From positions 124,001 to 188,000 of the forward strand of contig JAETOO010000001.1 in NCBI GenBank assembly GCA_021771715.1: a stretch of DNA of 64,000 bases, written 5' to 3'. Each line of letters starts with the position of its first letter. Positions within the stretch are counted from its first letter, which is position 1. Made by a program: the position numbers and the translations under genes. This DNA comes from Oscillospiraceae bacterium. GTDB taxonomy: Bacteria > Bacillota > Clostridia > Lachnospirales > Lachnospiraceae. Positions 27,472 to 37,092 of this stretch are shown here, piece after piece. Below the pieces are notes generated by a model. The model did no database searches. It was given only the letters and a program-made list of their open reading frames with translations, and was not told where the DNA came from.

Positions 27472-29124
27472 TCAGCGCGCCAGATACCGCTCATACGCCG
27501 CCTGATAGATATCCAGTACTTTCTGAAGGCCGTAATCGTACAGCTTCTGCCTGAACTCCTCAAACGGAGTCGTATCGACACCCATAATATAGTTCGCCAT
27601 ATACTCCTGCGTCAGCGTCTTGATGTCGGTCATGTAGCGATTGACTTCCTCGCCCTCCTCGCTTGTCAGGGTCATCGTCCCCGGAAGGGCAATTGTCTTG
27701 GTCGGCTCGCCCCAGATGGCAGACGACTCAATCTGCGGAGTAGAGCCGGTAGACGAGAGCGCCGCCGCGATCTTGTTCTCAGCGGAAAAATTTCTGAAAC
27801 CGATCTCTGCACCACCGCCGCCGTTGAGCGCATACTTCTGGAGTGTCTGCGCCGGAGTCAGGCCATCCTCATTCTTCAGGATCAGGTCTGTGTACTGAGG
27901 AACCCCGTCGCTGTCGAGTGTATACGTCAGCCCTTCTATTCCGTACCAGTTCAAAATCGAGCCCTCCTTTGAATACTGGTAGTCCAGCCATTTTGCGGCC
28001 AGAATCGGATCCTCGCAGCTTGTCGTGATGTATAGCTCGCTGAACACCGGGCAGTCGTCGACGCATTTGACGGGCTCATCCCCCTCATTTAGAGTAGGAA
28101 GACCGACAGCCTGCATATAAATCCCCGGCAAATCCACTGCGCCGGTATCATTCATCCATGTCCCGTTCATAAAGCCAAACCAGATATCAAACAGCATGGT
28201 CTGATTCGTCTGAACATTCGTGTAGTCCTGAGAAATAATCATGGAACCATTCGTGAAATTCGGATCAATCAGCCCCTCCTCGTACCACTGGCGCATGGTC
28301 TCCACATACTCCCCGAAGCCATCCAGCGCCGGGCCGTAGGCAGCCTTGCCTCCGTCGGTCTGCCAGTACGAGCCGGCCCAATCCGTATTCACACCCCAGG
28401 CCAGGGACAACGCACTTCCTCCGTCCGATTCCAGCGTCATCGGAGCGCTCATTCCATTATCCCGGCACTTCACCAGAACGTCATGCCATTCGTCGATGGT
28501 GGTCGGAACATCCAGCCCCATCTCCTCAAGCAGATCAGCGCGATAGGTAAGGCCATAACCAATACTCCCCGTCTGCACCGTCGTGTCACTGCCGTAAATG
28601 CTTCTCAGATAGTGCATCTTTCCGTCATCGGAGAGCGCTCCCTTCATGGCAGACTCATTCTGGGAGAGCAGCGCCATGTAGTTCGGCATATACTCGCGAA
28701 TCAGCTCGTCCATATCGAGAATGACTCCCTCCTCGATTCCTTTCTGCACGCCGCCCGGATACACGTTCGTGCCGCTCGCAAAGATAATATCAGGCAAATT
28801 CCCGGAGGCAAGCACAGTCGAGTACTTTTCGATCATCTCCGTATTCCCCGCCGTGGACCAGTTCACATGGACGCCGGTGCGCTCCTCCATCAGTTTCACG
28901 CTCTCAATCTCATTCGGATCGGAAACCATCGTGGAGTTGAACACGGTCAAAATGGAAAGCTCCTTCGGCTCCTCCGTCAACGGCAGCTCCAGGCCGTTCA
29001 TCTCCTCGCTTCCCGGGAGCGATGCCAGGTCTTTGTCCTCCTCGGCCAGGGCTCCCGCCAAAGGCATGGCGGAAAGCGCCGCAGCAGACAGGATTGCCAG
29101 TGCTCGTTTCGTTCTCTTCTTCAT
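27472..29124 (-). CDS. extracellular solute-binding protein of the third importer
   Basis: The ATG at 29122-29124 follows AAAGGGGAT. The 550-residue protein has a basic then hydrophobic export signal ending GALA before an acidic mature start (EEDKD). No Cys is present, so it is not a lipoprotein by sequence. The mature part is of the large LipO-like family found with YteP/YtcP permeases: TVFNSTMVSDPNEIESVKLMEERTG-type opening and a WGEPTKTIALPG-like C-terminal lobe. It is the third gene of the operon after two permeases. Its ligand is unknown; neighbouring esterases suggest an acylated oligosaccharide. Confidence 0.88.
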   Translation of the reverse strand: MKKRTKRALAILSAAALSAMPLAGALAEEDKDLASLPGSEEMNGLELPLTEEPKELSILTVFNSTMVSDPNEIESVKLMEERTGVHVNWSTAGNTEMIEKYSTVLASGNLPDIIFASGTNVYPGGVQKGIEEGVILDMDELIREYMPNYMALLSQNESAMKGALSDDGKMHYLRSIYGSDTTVQTGSIGYGLTYRADLLEEMGLDVPTTIDEWHDVLVKCRDNGMSAPMTLESDGGSALSLAWGVNTDWAGSYWQTDGGKAAYGPALDGFGEYVETMRQWYEEGLIDPNFTNGSMIISQDYTNVQTNQTMLFDIWFGFMNGTWMNDTGAVDLPGIYMQAVGLPTLNEGDEPVKCVDDCPVFSELYITTSCEDPILAAKWLDYQYSKEGSILNWYGIEGLTYTLDSDGVPQYTDLILKNEDGLTPAQTLQKYALNGGGGAEIGFRNFSAENKIAAALSSTGSTPQIESSAIWGEPTKTIALPGTMTLTSEEGEEVNRYMTDIKTLTQEYMANYIMGVDTTPFEEFRQKLYDYGLQKVLDIYQAAYERYLAR

Positions 29125-29219
29125 AAACAGATCCCCTTTCTTGTTGAACATTTATACTGTCAGGGTCAAATCGCCCTGCATTTCACTCCTGTATGAAACA
29201 GTTTGCTCCATCCCGTATC

Positions 29220-30107
29220 TCAGCTCTTCACTGCGCCGATCGTCACACCCGTTACAAAATATTTCTGAATAAACGGATAAATACACAGAATCGGCAGGGT
29301 CGACACGACAATGGCGGCGTACTCCACTGATTTTTTATAAATGGAAATCGTATTGGCCATCGTCGCCGCATTGGTATAGTCTGCCGTGGAGGTGATCAGA
29401 ATCTGCCGGAGCACCATCTGCAGCGGGTAGAGGTCCGTCCTGGTAGGCAGGTACAGCAGCGCCGACATATAGTCATTCCACTTTGCAACAGCGGTAAACA
29501 GCATGATCACGGCGAACGTGGTCTTACACAGCGGCAGGATAATCTTCCACATGATCGTCAGCTCACCTGCCCCGTCCATCCGGGCCGACTCCTCCAGCTC
29601 TACCGGAATCCCCTCCATAGAGGTCCGCATGATCAGAATATTAAAAACATTCAGCATCCCCGGCACCACGATGGCAAACGGGGTATCAATCATCCCCAGC
29701 TTGCGGATCAGAATATAGGTCGGAATCATTCCCCCATTGAACAGCATCGTAAACGAAATAATCATCATGAACCCGTTCCGAAAGTACAGCCGCTTTCGCG
29801 AGAGCACATACCCGGCTATCGTCGTAAAGACACCGGTTAAGCCGCAATGGACGATGATATACAGGATCGTGTTGCCATAGCTCACCCAGAGCTTTTTATA
29901 CTGAAGAATGATGTGATAGGCTGTGGTGTCCACCCGCTTTAACGGATAAAAGACGAGTCCCCGCGTAGATCCGAGCACCGTCGGATCACTGACGGATGCC
30001 ATCACAACATGCCAGATGGGCGCCAGGCAGACAAACCCAATTCCCAACAGCGCCACTACATCCACCGTCAAAAACAGCACGCGCGAAAATTTGAGCTTAT
30101 ATTTCAT
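29220..30107 (-). CDS. carbohydrate ABC transporter permease, YtcP type (third importer)
   Basis: The 295-residue membrane protein has a first segment at about residues 10-32, ESARMDGAGE as transport motif and the KYFVTGVTIGAVKS tail. AGGAGG lies before the ATG. It follows the YteP-type permease gene with a 16-nt gap and precedes the binding-protein gene. Confidence 0.92.
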   Translation of the reverse strand: MKYKLKFSRVLFLTVDVVALLGIGFVCLAPIWHVVMASVSDPTVLGSTRGLVFYPLKRVDTTAYHIILQYKKLWVSYGNTILYIIVHCGLTGVFTTIAGYVLSRKRLYFRNGFMMIISFTMLFNGGMIPTYILIRKLGMIDTPFAIVVPGMLNVFNILIMRTSMEGIPVELEESARMDGAGELTIMWKIILPLCKTTFAVIMLFTAVAKWNDYMSALLYLPTRTDLYPLQMVLRQILITSTADYTNAATMANTISIYKKSVEYAAIVVSTLPILCIYPFIQKYFVTGVTIGAVKS

Positions 30108-30123
30108 AGTCGCCTCCTGTTAT

Positions 30124-31086
30124 CTAAAACATGCCTGTGCCGGTCAGCTTCTTCAAAATCTTATTCGAGCTAAGCAGCATAATCGTACCGATGATCGAAT
30201 TAAAAAGACCGACCGCCGTGGAAAGTCCATAATCCTGCTGCGTGACACCCATTCTGAACACGTACGTATTGATGACATCCGCGACCTCATAATTGGCCGG
30301 ATTGTACAGCAGAAGAATCTTATCCGCACCGACAGAAAATACAACTCCCATCCGGAGAATAAACATCATGATGATCGTGGGCATAATCCCCGGAATCGTC
30401 ACATGGAGCGTCTGCTTCCACCTTCCGGCCCCATCCATCCGGGCTGCGTCATACAGTTCCTGATCCACACCGCTCAAAGCGGCCAGATAAATGATCGATC
30501 CGTATCCGACCCCCTGCCACAGATTCTGCAGGACGTAGATCATGCGGAAGGAGCCGTGATCATTCAACAGATTGATGCTCTGACCATCGTGCAGAAAAGC
30601 GACCGCATTCGAGATCACCCCACCGGCCTGTGTAAAGCTGATCACCAGGCCGCAGGCCACGACCGCCGAGATAAAGTACGGCATATAGCTGACGGTCTGA
30701 ATGATCTTTTTAAAATGCTTCTGCCCGATCTCATTCAAAAGGAGCGCGAAGATAATCGGCGCCGGGAAATTCACCACCAGATCCAGGACACCGATCCAGA
30801 CGGTATTCCGAATCAGCCTTCCCACGTACGGTCCCGAGAAAAAGTCGACGAAATTCCGCATTCCGACCCATCTGCTCCCCAGGATTCCCTTGGCCGGGCT
30901 GTATTTCTGAAACGCCATCAAAAGCCCGCCCATAGGAATATAGTTGAAAATAAAAAAATACAGGAGAATCAGGGACAGGAACAGGTACAGGACCTTATTT
31001 CTCCGTATATCCAGCCCCAGGTTATGCCAGAATCCCTTCCATCCCCCTCCTTTGACGTATCCGCCTGCCAGCTTTTGTGACTTCAC
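30124..31086 (-). CDS. carbohydrate ABC transporter permease, YteP/LplB type (third importer)
   Basis: I start the gene at GTG 31084-31086 because GGGGGG lies at proper distance; a TTG eleven codons earlier (31119) is the alternative. The 320-residue form has membrane segments from about residue 32, the YIPMGGLLMAFQKYSPAKG loop of YteP-type subunits and YDAARMDGAGR as transport motif. It is the first gene of the operon and diverges from the sensor kinase gene across a 255-bp intergenic region that probably holds both promoters. Confidence 0.88.
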   Translation of the reverse strand: MKSQKLAGGYVKGGGWKGFWHNLGLDIRRNKVLYLFLSLILLYFFIFNYIPMGGLLMAFQKYSPAKGILGSRWVGMRNFVDFFSGPYVGRLIRNTVWIGVLDLVVNFPAPIIFALLLNEIGQKHFKKIIQTVSYMPYFISAVVACGLVISFTQAGGVISNAVAFLHDGQSINLLNDHGSFRMIYVLQNLWQGVGYGSIIYLAALSGVDQELYDAARMDGAGRWKQTLHVTIPGIMPTIIMMFILRMGVVFSVGADKILLLYNPANYEVADVINTYVFRMGVTQQDYGLSTAVGLFNSIIGTIMLLSSNKILKKLTGTGMF

Positions 31087-31341
31087 ACGCTTCCCCCCTT
31101 TGGTGTTCCTCCACAGCAATTTGATCCATCTGCGGTTAATATAGACTGTATCATTTTCCTGAAACCATCACTACTAAAATAGCGCATAGAATTGTCATTT
31201 TTGAGAAGAAACAGGCTGAAAATTATTTATTATACGAAATCTTATATTCAAAATCCGTACTTTCTGACTATCTGAATAGAAATTTGGAATGCTTTATTGT
31301 AAAATAAAAGCAGTCGAATTGATTTTGAGCGGAGGAATGTC

Positions 31342-32985
31342 ATGAACAAATACAAAATTCAACATGCCTTTTTTCGTCTCGTAGGAGTGATTGACGTCTC
31401 CTTGCTTTTTATGCTGTTTCTGTTTATCTCCTATACGGCAACGCAGAACACAGAGCGCCAGCTGACCTTCATACAGGACGAAGAAAAGAAAATTGACCTG
31501 TCTCTCTCCACCATTCTGGACACCGCAAAGGATACCGCTCAGGCGACGCTCCAGAGTATGAATTACCTTGTCTTCTGCAACTGCAGCGAGCAAGGCAAGC
31601 TGAACCGCTACGCCAACAAGGTCACTGCCTCTCTTCGAAATGAGCTGTTCCAGTACGCTGAAGTGGAGGGGATCTTTCTGTACAATTCTGCCTGTGATGC
31701 CTTCTATCCCTGCTACCGCGGAATGAACTTCAGCCGCCTCAGAGACGAACTCCGGCAGCTTCACAAGACTACCCTTGACGGCGAACAGACCAATCGATGG
31801 CTGATCACCCTATTGGAGGACAAACCACATGCGTTTTATCTGACGCACAGGCGGTACGGCAGCATGCTCCTCATGGTCGACCTGCAAAAAAACAGCAAAT
31901 ATCTGGAGACCAGGGAGCGGCTGGAACCAGTGGAAGAGACCACGTTCGAGTTCGTCCAGCATCCGGCAGAGCCTCCCCGCCACTTTGTCTCTGCCCACAT
32001 TCCCATCCGGTCGGTGGACGATCTGTCTCTCGTGTACACAGCAAGGGCAAAGTCCCCCCTGCAGGCATTCAGCAAGACGCAGTGGATCCTGTTCTCCATC
32101 ATCTTTCTGCTGCTGGGGCTTGTTCAGATTGCCTTTTTCTATTTCCAGCGCCTCACCTACAGGCCCCTCCGTGAAATATCAAATTCTCTGGACAAAATTG
32201 CCTCCGGCGATTTCGATTACCGCATCCAGGCGCCCACCGACATATACGAAATCGTTCAGCTCTCCGACACGATCAACCATATGCTGGATCAGATTGAGCG
32301 CTACAAAACGGACAGTTTCAATCTGCGCATGGATGCCGTGCAGGCAAAGCTCCAGTACCTGCAGCTGCAGATCCGGCCTCATTTTTACAAAAACTGTTTT
32401 AAAAACGTCTACTCGCTCATGGAGATTCAGGAATACGAAAAGGCAAAGCAGACGATTCTCGCTTTTTCTGACTATGTGGGATATTCGTTCCGCGACGTCA
32501 AGAACTTCATCCCTCTCCAGGAGGAACTGAGCGCCGTTCAGAACTATGTGAATTTGTGCAACATTATGCGCAGAGATGTCGAATTGAATTTTTCCCTGGA
32601 TACCGCCTGTCTTCCCTGTAATTTTCTTCCTATGTCAGTCCTGACGTTCGTGGAAAACAGCCTGAAGCACCGCAAAGTCTGGGGGATCCTCCACATAGAC
32701 ATCCGCTCCGATATCTTTCTCCATCCGGACACCGGCAAAAAGATGGTCCGTGTCACGATCGAGGACGACGGAGGCGGCTTTCCGGAGGAAACACTCACAT
32801 CCTTACGCCAGGCCGATGTCACACAGCTCGTCTATCAGCCACACCAGATCGGTATCACAAACGTCCGATACCGCCTCTGGCTGATTTACGGCAAGAGCGC
32901 CACCGTCACCTTTGCCAACCGCGATTGCCGCGCCATCGTGCAGATCACACTGCCCTACGAGCTGCAGCCCAAAAACGATTTTTAA
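31342..32985 (+). CDS. YesM-type sensor histidine kinase (third importer)
   Basis: The 547-residue sensor has a membrane segment at about residues 16-35, an extracellular domain to about 245, a second segment at about 248-272 and a HAMP domain (YRPLREISNSLDKIASGDFDY). The His box reads IRPHFYKNCFKNVYSL instead of the common INPHFLFN, keeping the His. The ATPase domain has FVENSLKHRK and DDGGGFPEE. GGAGGAATGTC precedes the ATG. It is divergent from the importer it presumably controls and is cotranscribed with the regulator gene (15-nt gap). Confidence 0.92.
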   Translation: MNKYKIQHAFFRLVGVIDVSLLFMLFLFISYTATQNTERQLTFIQDEEKKIDLSLSTILDTAKDTAQATLQSMNYLVFCNCSEQGKLNRYANKVTASLRNELFQYAEVEGIFLYNSACDAFYPCYRGMNFSRLRDELRQLHKTTLDGEQTNRWLITLLEDKPHAFYLTHRRYGSMLLMVDLQKNSKYLETRERLEPVEETTFEFVQHPAEPPRHFVSAHIPIRSVDDLSLVYTARAKSPLQAFSKTQWILFSIIFLLLGLVQIAFFYFQRLTYRPLREISNSLDKIASGDFDYRIQAPTDIYEIVQLSDTINHMLDQIERYKTDSFNLRMDAVQAKLQYLQLQIRPHFYKNCFKNVYSLMEIQEYEKAKQTILAFSDYVGYSFRDVKNFIPLQEELSAVQNYVNLCNIMRRDVELNFSLDTACLPCNFLPMSVLTFVENSLKHRKVWGILHIDIRSDIFLHPDTGKKMVRVTIEDDGGGFPEETLTSLRQADVTQLVYQPHQIGITNVRYRLWLIYGKSATVTFANRDCRAIVQITLPYELQPKNDF

Positions 32986-33000
32986 GAGAGGAAGCGCATT

Positions 33001-34278
33001 ATGAATCTACTACTTGTCGATGACCAGCCAAACGTCCTCGCCTCACTGCTCTCCGCAATCAACTGGCAGGAAATCGGGATCTCGGATGTATATGCCGCCT
33101 CCTCTGTCCTGACTGCCAAGGAAATCCTGCGTTCCAAACAGATCCAGATTCTGGTCACAGATATCGAGATGCCCGTGGAAAGCGGTCTCTCCCTGATCCG
33201 CTGGATCCGGGAGGCCGGAATGCAAATCGAGTGCATCCTTCTGACCTCCCATGCAGATTTTTTCTATGCCAAACAGGCCATCGCGCTGGAAGTCTTTGAA
33301 TACATTGTTCAGCCGGCAAAAAAAGAAGACATTCTCCGCGCCGTGGAAAATGCCCAGATGCGCATTTACAGAAGACTTGAGGTCGAACATCTCACAAAGC
33401 TCAATGAGACTACCTCAAATCTCCAGAATGCGATTATACGGCAGATGTTTGAGCAATGGCCGGACAATCCCTCCAAACATGATGCCGGGGACGGCCTCGA
33501 GCAATGTATCCGGCAGATCAATGACCTTGGCATTGCCTGTACCCCGAACAGTCAGATTCTTCTGATGGGAGTCTATATTACGCGCTGGTTCACGCTTCCG
33601 CTCCCTCCCCTTGATCTGCTTCCCAGATATCAGAAATATCTGGCAGAGTTTCTGGCCTTTCTCAGAGGAGATGCCCTGTCCTACTGCTCCAAACATAACT
33701 GCTTTATCAGCGCTGTGTTTTCGGAGGGATCCTGGAACTATGAGGAGTATCTTCGCATTTTTCAGAAAAACATCAGTGAAAAACTGAGAGGGAGCGCCAG
33801 AATCTACTATTCCGTCGCTCCCTCCCGGGAAATTGCCGCCGCTCTGGCTGCGCTCTACGGGAATCTCGAGGATGCGCAGACCGATATCCATGCAAAAGAT
33901 GAAGAGCCGGTCATATATGTTCCCTTTCAGAGCCAATCTGACGCGCCGCCAAGAGCCTCCTCCAATATAGGAAACTATTTTTGCAGCATTGAAGCCTACA
34001 TCGACCGGAATATCGCTTCGCCGATTACCAGAATGCAGATCGCGGATCACCTCCATCTGTCCCCGGATTACGTCAGCCACATTGTCCGCATCTCTGCCGA
34101 CTGTTCCTGCAAGGAATTGATTCTGAAAAAGAAGATGTCGCTGGCCAGACAGCTTCTTCGGACCACGAATCTCCCTGTCGGTGAAGTGGCTCAGCGGTGC
34201 GGCTATGATAACTTCGCCTACTTCAGCCGCGTCTACAAGAGCTACTACAATACCATTCCCAGCAGCGAGCGCACTTAA
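33001..34278 (+). CDS. YesN-type response regulator with AraC domain (third importer)
   Basis: The 425-residue regulator has a receiver domain (1-120) with DDQ at 7-9, phospho-acceptor Asp 54 in LVTDIEMP and the conserved Lys in VQPAKKED, and a C-terminal AraC-type DNA-binding domain from about 325 (HLHLSPDYVSHIVR, CGYDNFAYFSRVYKSYYNTIPS). It is shorter than the cluster 1 regulator in its middle part. Its stop overlaps the convergent amidohydrolase stop by four bases. It likely activates the divergent importer operon. Confidence 0.93.
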   Translation: MNLLLVDDQPNVLASLLSAINWQEIGISDVYAASSVLTAKEILRSKQIQILVTDIEMPVESGLSLIRWIREAGMQIECILLTSHADFFYAKQAIALEVFEYIVQPAKKEDILRAVENAQMRIYRRLEVEHLTKLNETTSNLQNAIIRQMFEQWPDNPSKHDAGDGLEQCIRQINDLGIACTPNSQILLMGVYITRWFTLPLPPLDLLPRYQKYLAEFLAFLRGDALSYCSKHNCFISAVFSEGSWNYEEYLRIFQKNISEKLRGSARIYYSVAPSREIAAALAALYGNLEDAQTDIHAKDEEPVIYVPFQSQSDAPPRASSNIGNYFCSIEAYIDRNIASPITRMQIADHLHLSPDYVSHIVRISADCSCKELILKKKMSLARQLLRTTNLPVGEVAQRCGYDNFAYFSRVYKSYYNTIPSSERT

Positions 34279-35363
34279 TCGAACCGCTCTGCCGCCTCCA
34301 GAGTCTCCGCCAGCTTGTCCTCCGTGATTCCCGGAAGCGTGCGGAGCGTATCATAGAGCTTCCGGCAATAGCCTGCAGCCTTCTTCGGGTCAATTGTTCC
34401 CGGGGTACAGCTCTGGAAAAAGTTCTTTTTATAGATCCGCTCCAGGACCTCCCGCGGCAGAGGCGCTATACCCCGGATATCTATTCCCCATGCAGGCACA
34501 AAGGTCGTCTCATCTGTCTCCAGGAAGGTACGGATCCGCTCAATCGTGCCGGTAGGGTCCATCTCCGTCGTATTGTCCGTTCCGAACATGATCCGGTCGC
34601 TGTAATCGCACAAAAATTCCCGACTCTGCTTCGGATTCTGAGAAAGATTGTAGTAGATCTCATGGCAGGGCGTAAGATCCACCATCACATTCGGATGGCG
34701 GTCCAGAAACTCCGACAGCAGATCCAGCTCATCCGACATAAAATACATATGCGCAAACGTCACGCGAAGCCCCGGATGGCGGTGAAGCACGCGTTCTATC
34801 TGCTCTCTCTGCTCCGTCAGGACGGCTCCATCCAATCCCGGCATCGCCTCCCGGTCATCGTCCTCACCGGGGCGGTACACCACAAACGGCGGAAAATCAA
34901 ATTTATGAAAGGTCCGCTTTGGCGGGATCGTGACAGCGCCGCCAACGTGATACAGAAGTGGGAAGCCGGTCTCCTCCATCAGGTCAAAGGCGGGATCATA
35001 GATCTCTGAATCCAGCGGCACTCCTTCTCCTGCCTCCCCTGCTGCCATTTTTACCCCGTCCATACCGGCGTCAATGAAATCCTGAATCTGTTCCTTCAAC
35101 CCTTCGGCGGAACAGTCAAAGCAGGCCGTCTTGAAGCCCGGATTGCAATAGACCGTAATTTTCCCCGGCATCCGATACTTTGCCAGCAATGCCAGCGCAT
35201 CAGAAGTACAAACCTCAGCTCCATGCCGGACACAGAGCAGATTCTCGCCGTCCAGCCCGGAGGCGCTGAGATGATCCTTTACATTTCTCAAGTAGGCATC
35301 TACACCGCCGCATCCTCCGTGTGTGTGGACATGAGCATCAAAAATTCCTTCATTTCTTCGCAT
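34275..35363 (-). CDS. amidohydrolase-2 family metal-dependent hydrolase
   Basis: The 362-residue protein has the TIM-barrel metal-site pattern: HVHTH at 11-15, a Lys in MDGVKMAAGEAGEG, HVG in the middle, VTFAHMYF with a metal His, and MFGTDNT with the last Asp. No signal peptide is seen. The family includes decarboxylases, lactonases and amidases, so no reaction is assigned. It lies downstream of the GH91 gene (146-nt gap) with a possible promoter of its own, and may act on a product or side substrate of that pathway. Confidence 0.8.
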   Translation of the reverse strand: MRRNEGIFDAHVHTHGGCGGVDAYLRNVKDHLSASGLDGENLLCVRHGAEVCTSDALALLAKYRMPGKITVYCNPGFKTACFDCSAEGLKEQIQDFIDAGMDGVKMAAGEAGEGVPLDSEIYDPAFDLMEETGFPLLYHVGGAVTIPPKRTFHKFDFPPFVVYRPGEDDDREAMPGLDGAVLTEQREQIERVLHRHPGLRVTFAHMYFMSDELDLLSEFLDRHPNVMVDLTPCHEIYYNLSQNPKQSREFLCDYSDRIMFGTDNTTEMDPTGTIERIRTFLETDETTFVPAWGIDIRGIAPLPREVLERIYKKNFFQSCTPGTIDPKKAAGYCRKLYDTLRTLPGITEDKLAETLEAAERFD

Positions 35364-35412
35364 ATTCCGTCAGACCGTCCTTTCGCACAAATAATTTTGT
35401 AAAACTACTTTT

Positions 35413-35440
35413 ATTATACGGGAACCGTAGTCTGACTTCT
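35413..35440 (-). promoter_or_regulatory. candidate promoter of the amidohydrolase gene
   Basis: TATAAT on the minus strand at 35413-35418 lies about 50 nt before the start codon, but the -35 region is a weak match. The gap also holds a run of T after GAGGGC that could be a weak end signal of the GH91 transcript. Confidence 0.3.
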
Positions 35441-35509
35441 ATTAAAAAAGCCCTCTTAATTATTCACTTTGCGGTGTCTTCCTTCCCTATGCCTTCCCGG
35501 GCAGCCTCC

Positions 35510-36856
35510 TCATCGTCCAACCGCCGGCACCGCCCGGAACGCGTTGCATGTCCGGTCCAGGATGACCTGGTCCTCGCTGCCGGAATCAAGGACCGTATTC
35601 TGGGCGGATTCCTTTTCCACCAGCACCGCCGTCACGTCGAGCGCCGCCAGCCTGCCCGTGGCGGTCAGGGCGTCCACCTGCGCAGCGTAGCAGGAATCCG
35701 ACGCCTCTTTTGGCTCCTCCGCAGTCGCAACGATATGATTGTTTGAAATATAGTTCCCGGTGCCGGAAACGACATGTATGATCACCGGCCTTGCGCCGGA
35801 CGGCCGGATGGCCTGCCTGCGGACGGTCTCTGAAATGTGGTTCGCGAGCACGGAATTGTGGTTTCCGCTGATGCGCAGCAGGCCGTACCGATCGTCTAAG
35901 CCGTTGTCATACCCCAGCATGGGCGCCCACGGCTCCTCATCCCGCAGGAAATGATTCGAGGCGACCAGATTCTCCGAGCAGCTGCCCTCAAGCACCAACA
36001 TTCCCGGATAAAACGAGTGAAACCGGTTCCCTGTGACGGAGGAGCGCGCGACATTTACAAAATGAACACTGCTCATCCCCCGCGGGAAAATATTGTTGGA
36101 GGCGATCAAAAGCCCGCCGAAATTCTCCGCGAAGATGGAATAGCCCTTGTAGCCGGCGCCCATCAGGTTGTCCGTGATCTTCGACGCCTGTCCCCAGCCC
36201 CGCAGCTCTACGCAGCTCCCGCACTCCGCGATGAAATTGTCATGGATCGACAGTGCATCCGCGTGGTAAATCGTCACCGCGTGCTCCAGATAGACCAGTC
36301 CCATCCCGGTAAGCCGGAAGGAATCCTGTGCGCTCGCGATATAAATGCCGGTCTTTCCATTCGTGTACGTGTTCTCCGGATTCATCATCCCGGAACCGTC
36401 ATCCACAAAATGCAGGCCGTCTATGCAGAAGTTCTCAAACTCCACCGAGCTGATCCGCGGATTCCCGTCGCGCTCGACATAGAACGCCGCCCCCGCGGCC
36501 TCCGGCTCCCCGTCCTGCGAGGAGAGCTCCACGAGCACGCGGCTTCCTCCCGGCCACACCTCGTGCAGGTCCGCCCACTCACGCTCCGGCAGATTGTAGC
36601 GAATGCTCGAGGACACAAACCCATGTCCGGACCCCAGAATCTTTAAGTAACTGATGTCAATCACCACCTGCGTCCGGAGATGATAATCGCCGGGCGGAAG
36701 GTAGATCACCGCTCCCGGCTTCCCGCCCCCGCGCACATCCGTCTCTGTCTGTCGTTTTTTTATGTCCGCGATGATGCTGTTGAGCACCTCGCCGACATCC
36801 TCATAAGGATTTCCGACGCCCCACTCGGTGACGTCATAATAGTTTTTACCCGTCAT
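35510..36856 (-). CDS. family 91 glycoside hydrolase: inulin fructotransferase / difructose-anhydride enzyme
   Basis: The 448-residue right-handed beta-helix protein matches inulin fructotransferases along its length: PGAVIYLPPGDYHLRTQVV, GSGHGF, SSVEFENFCIDGLHF, GKTGIYIASA, FPRGMSSVHF and HSFYPGMLVLEG. Asp 200 (YHADAL) and Glu 211 (FIAECGS) have the same 11-residue spacing I recall for the catalytic pair of the Bacillus enzyme (Asp 233 and Glu 244). There is no signal peptide, unlike secreted inulin-converting enzymes, so a cytosolic role such as hydrolysis of imported difructose anhydride is plausible. GGAGG lies before the ATG. Residues 378-430 include an extra Glu-rich loop. Confidence 0.88.
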   Translation of the reverse strand: MTGKNYYDVTEWGVGNPYEDVGEVLNSIIADIKKRQTETDVRGGGKPGAVIYLPPGDYHLRTQVVIDISYLKILGSGHGFVSSSIRYNLPEREWADLHEVWPGGSRVLVELSSQDGEPEAAGAAFYVERDGNPRISSVEFENFCIDGLHFVDDGSGMMNPENTYTNGKTGIYIASAQDSFRLTGMGLVYLEHAVTIYHADALSIHDNFIAECGSCVELRGWGQASKITDNLMGAGYKGYSIFAENFGGLLIASNNIFPRGMSSVHFVNVARSSVTGNRFHSFYPGMLVLEGSCSENLVASNHFLRDEEPWAPMLGYDNGLDDRYGLLRISGNHNSVLANHISETVRRQAIRPSGARPVIIHVVSGTGNYISNNHIVATAEEPKEASDSCYAAQVDALTATGRLAALDVTAVLVEKESAQNTVLDSGSEDQVILDRTCNAFRAVPAVGR

Positions 36857-36955
36857 CTGATCCTCCGTTCTTCATCCCTGTTTTCTGCCTCCTCCGTCTC
36901 TGACAGAATCGTGCCGATCCCAACGGCGAAGGGACATTCCCATAAAACTGTCTGG

Positions 36956-36997
36956 AAAAGCGGAGGTATGCAGCATCTTCACGCCACATACCTCCGC
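36956..36997 (-). terminator. intrinsic terminator of the dehydrogenase gene
   Basis: On the minus strand GCGGAGGTATG pairs with CATACCTCCGC over a 16-nt loop and is followed by TTTT. It lies between the dehydrogenase stop and the GH91 start, so GH91 must have its own promoter or rely on read-through. Confidence 0.75.
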
Positions 36998-37092
36998 CGC
37001 TTTCTTTCTCCTGTACTTGGCGGTTCATTTTTCAGGTGCCCGCCGCCTTATTTCTCACGCATACGCTGTTTTCCTTCGCGGATATGCCCTGC

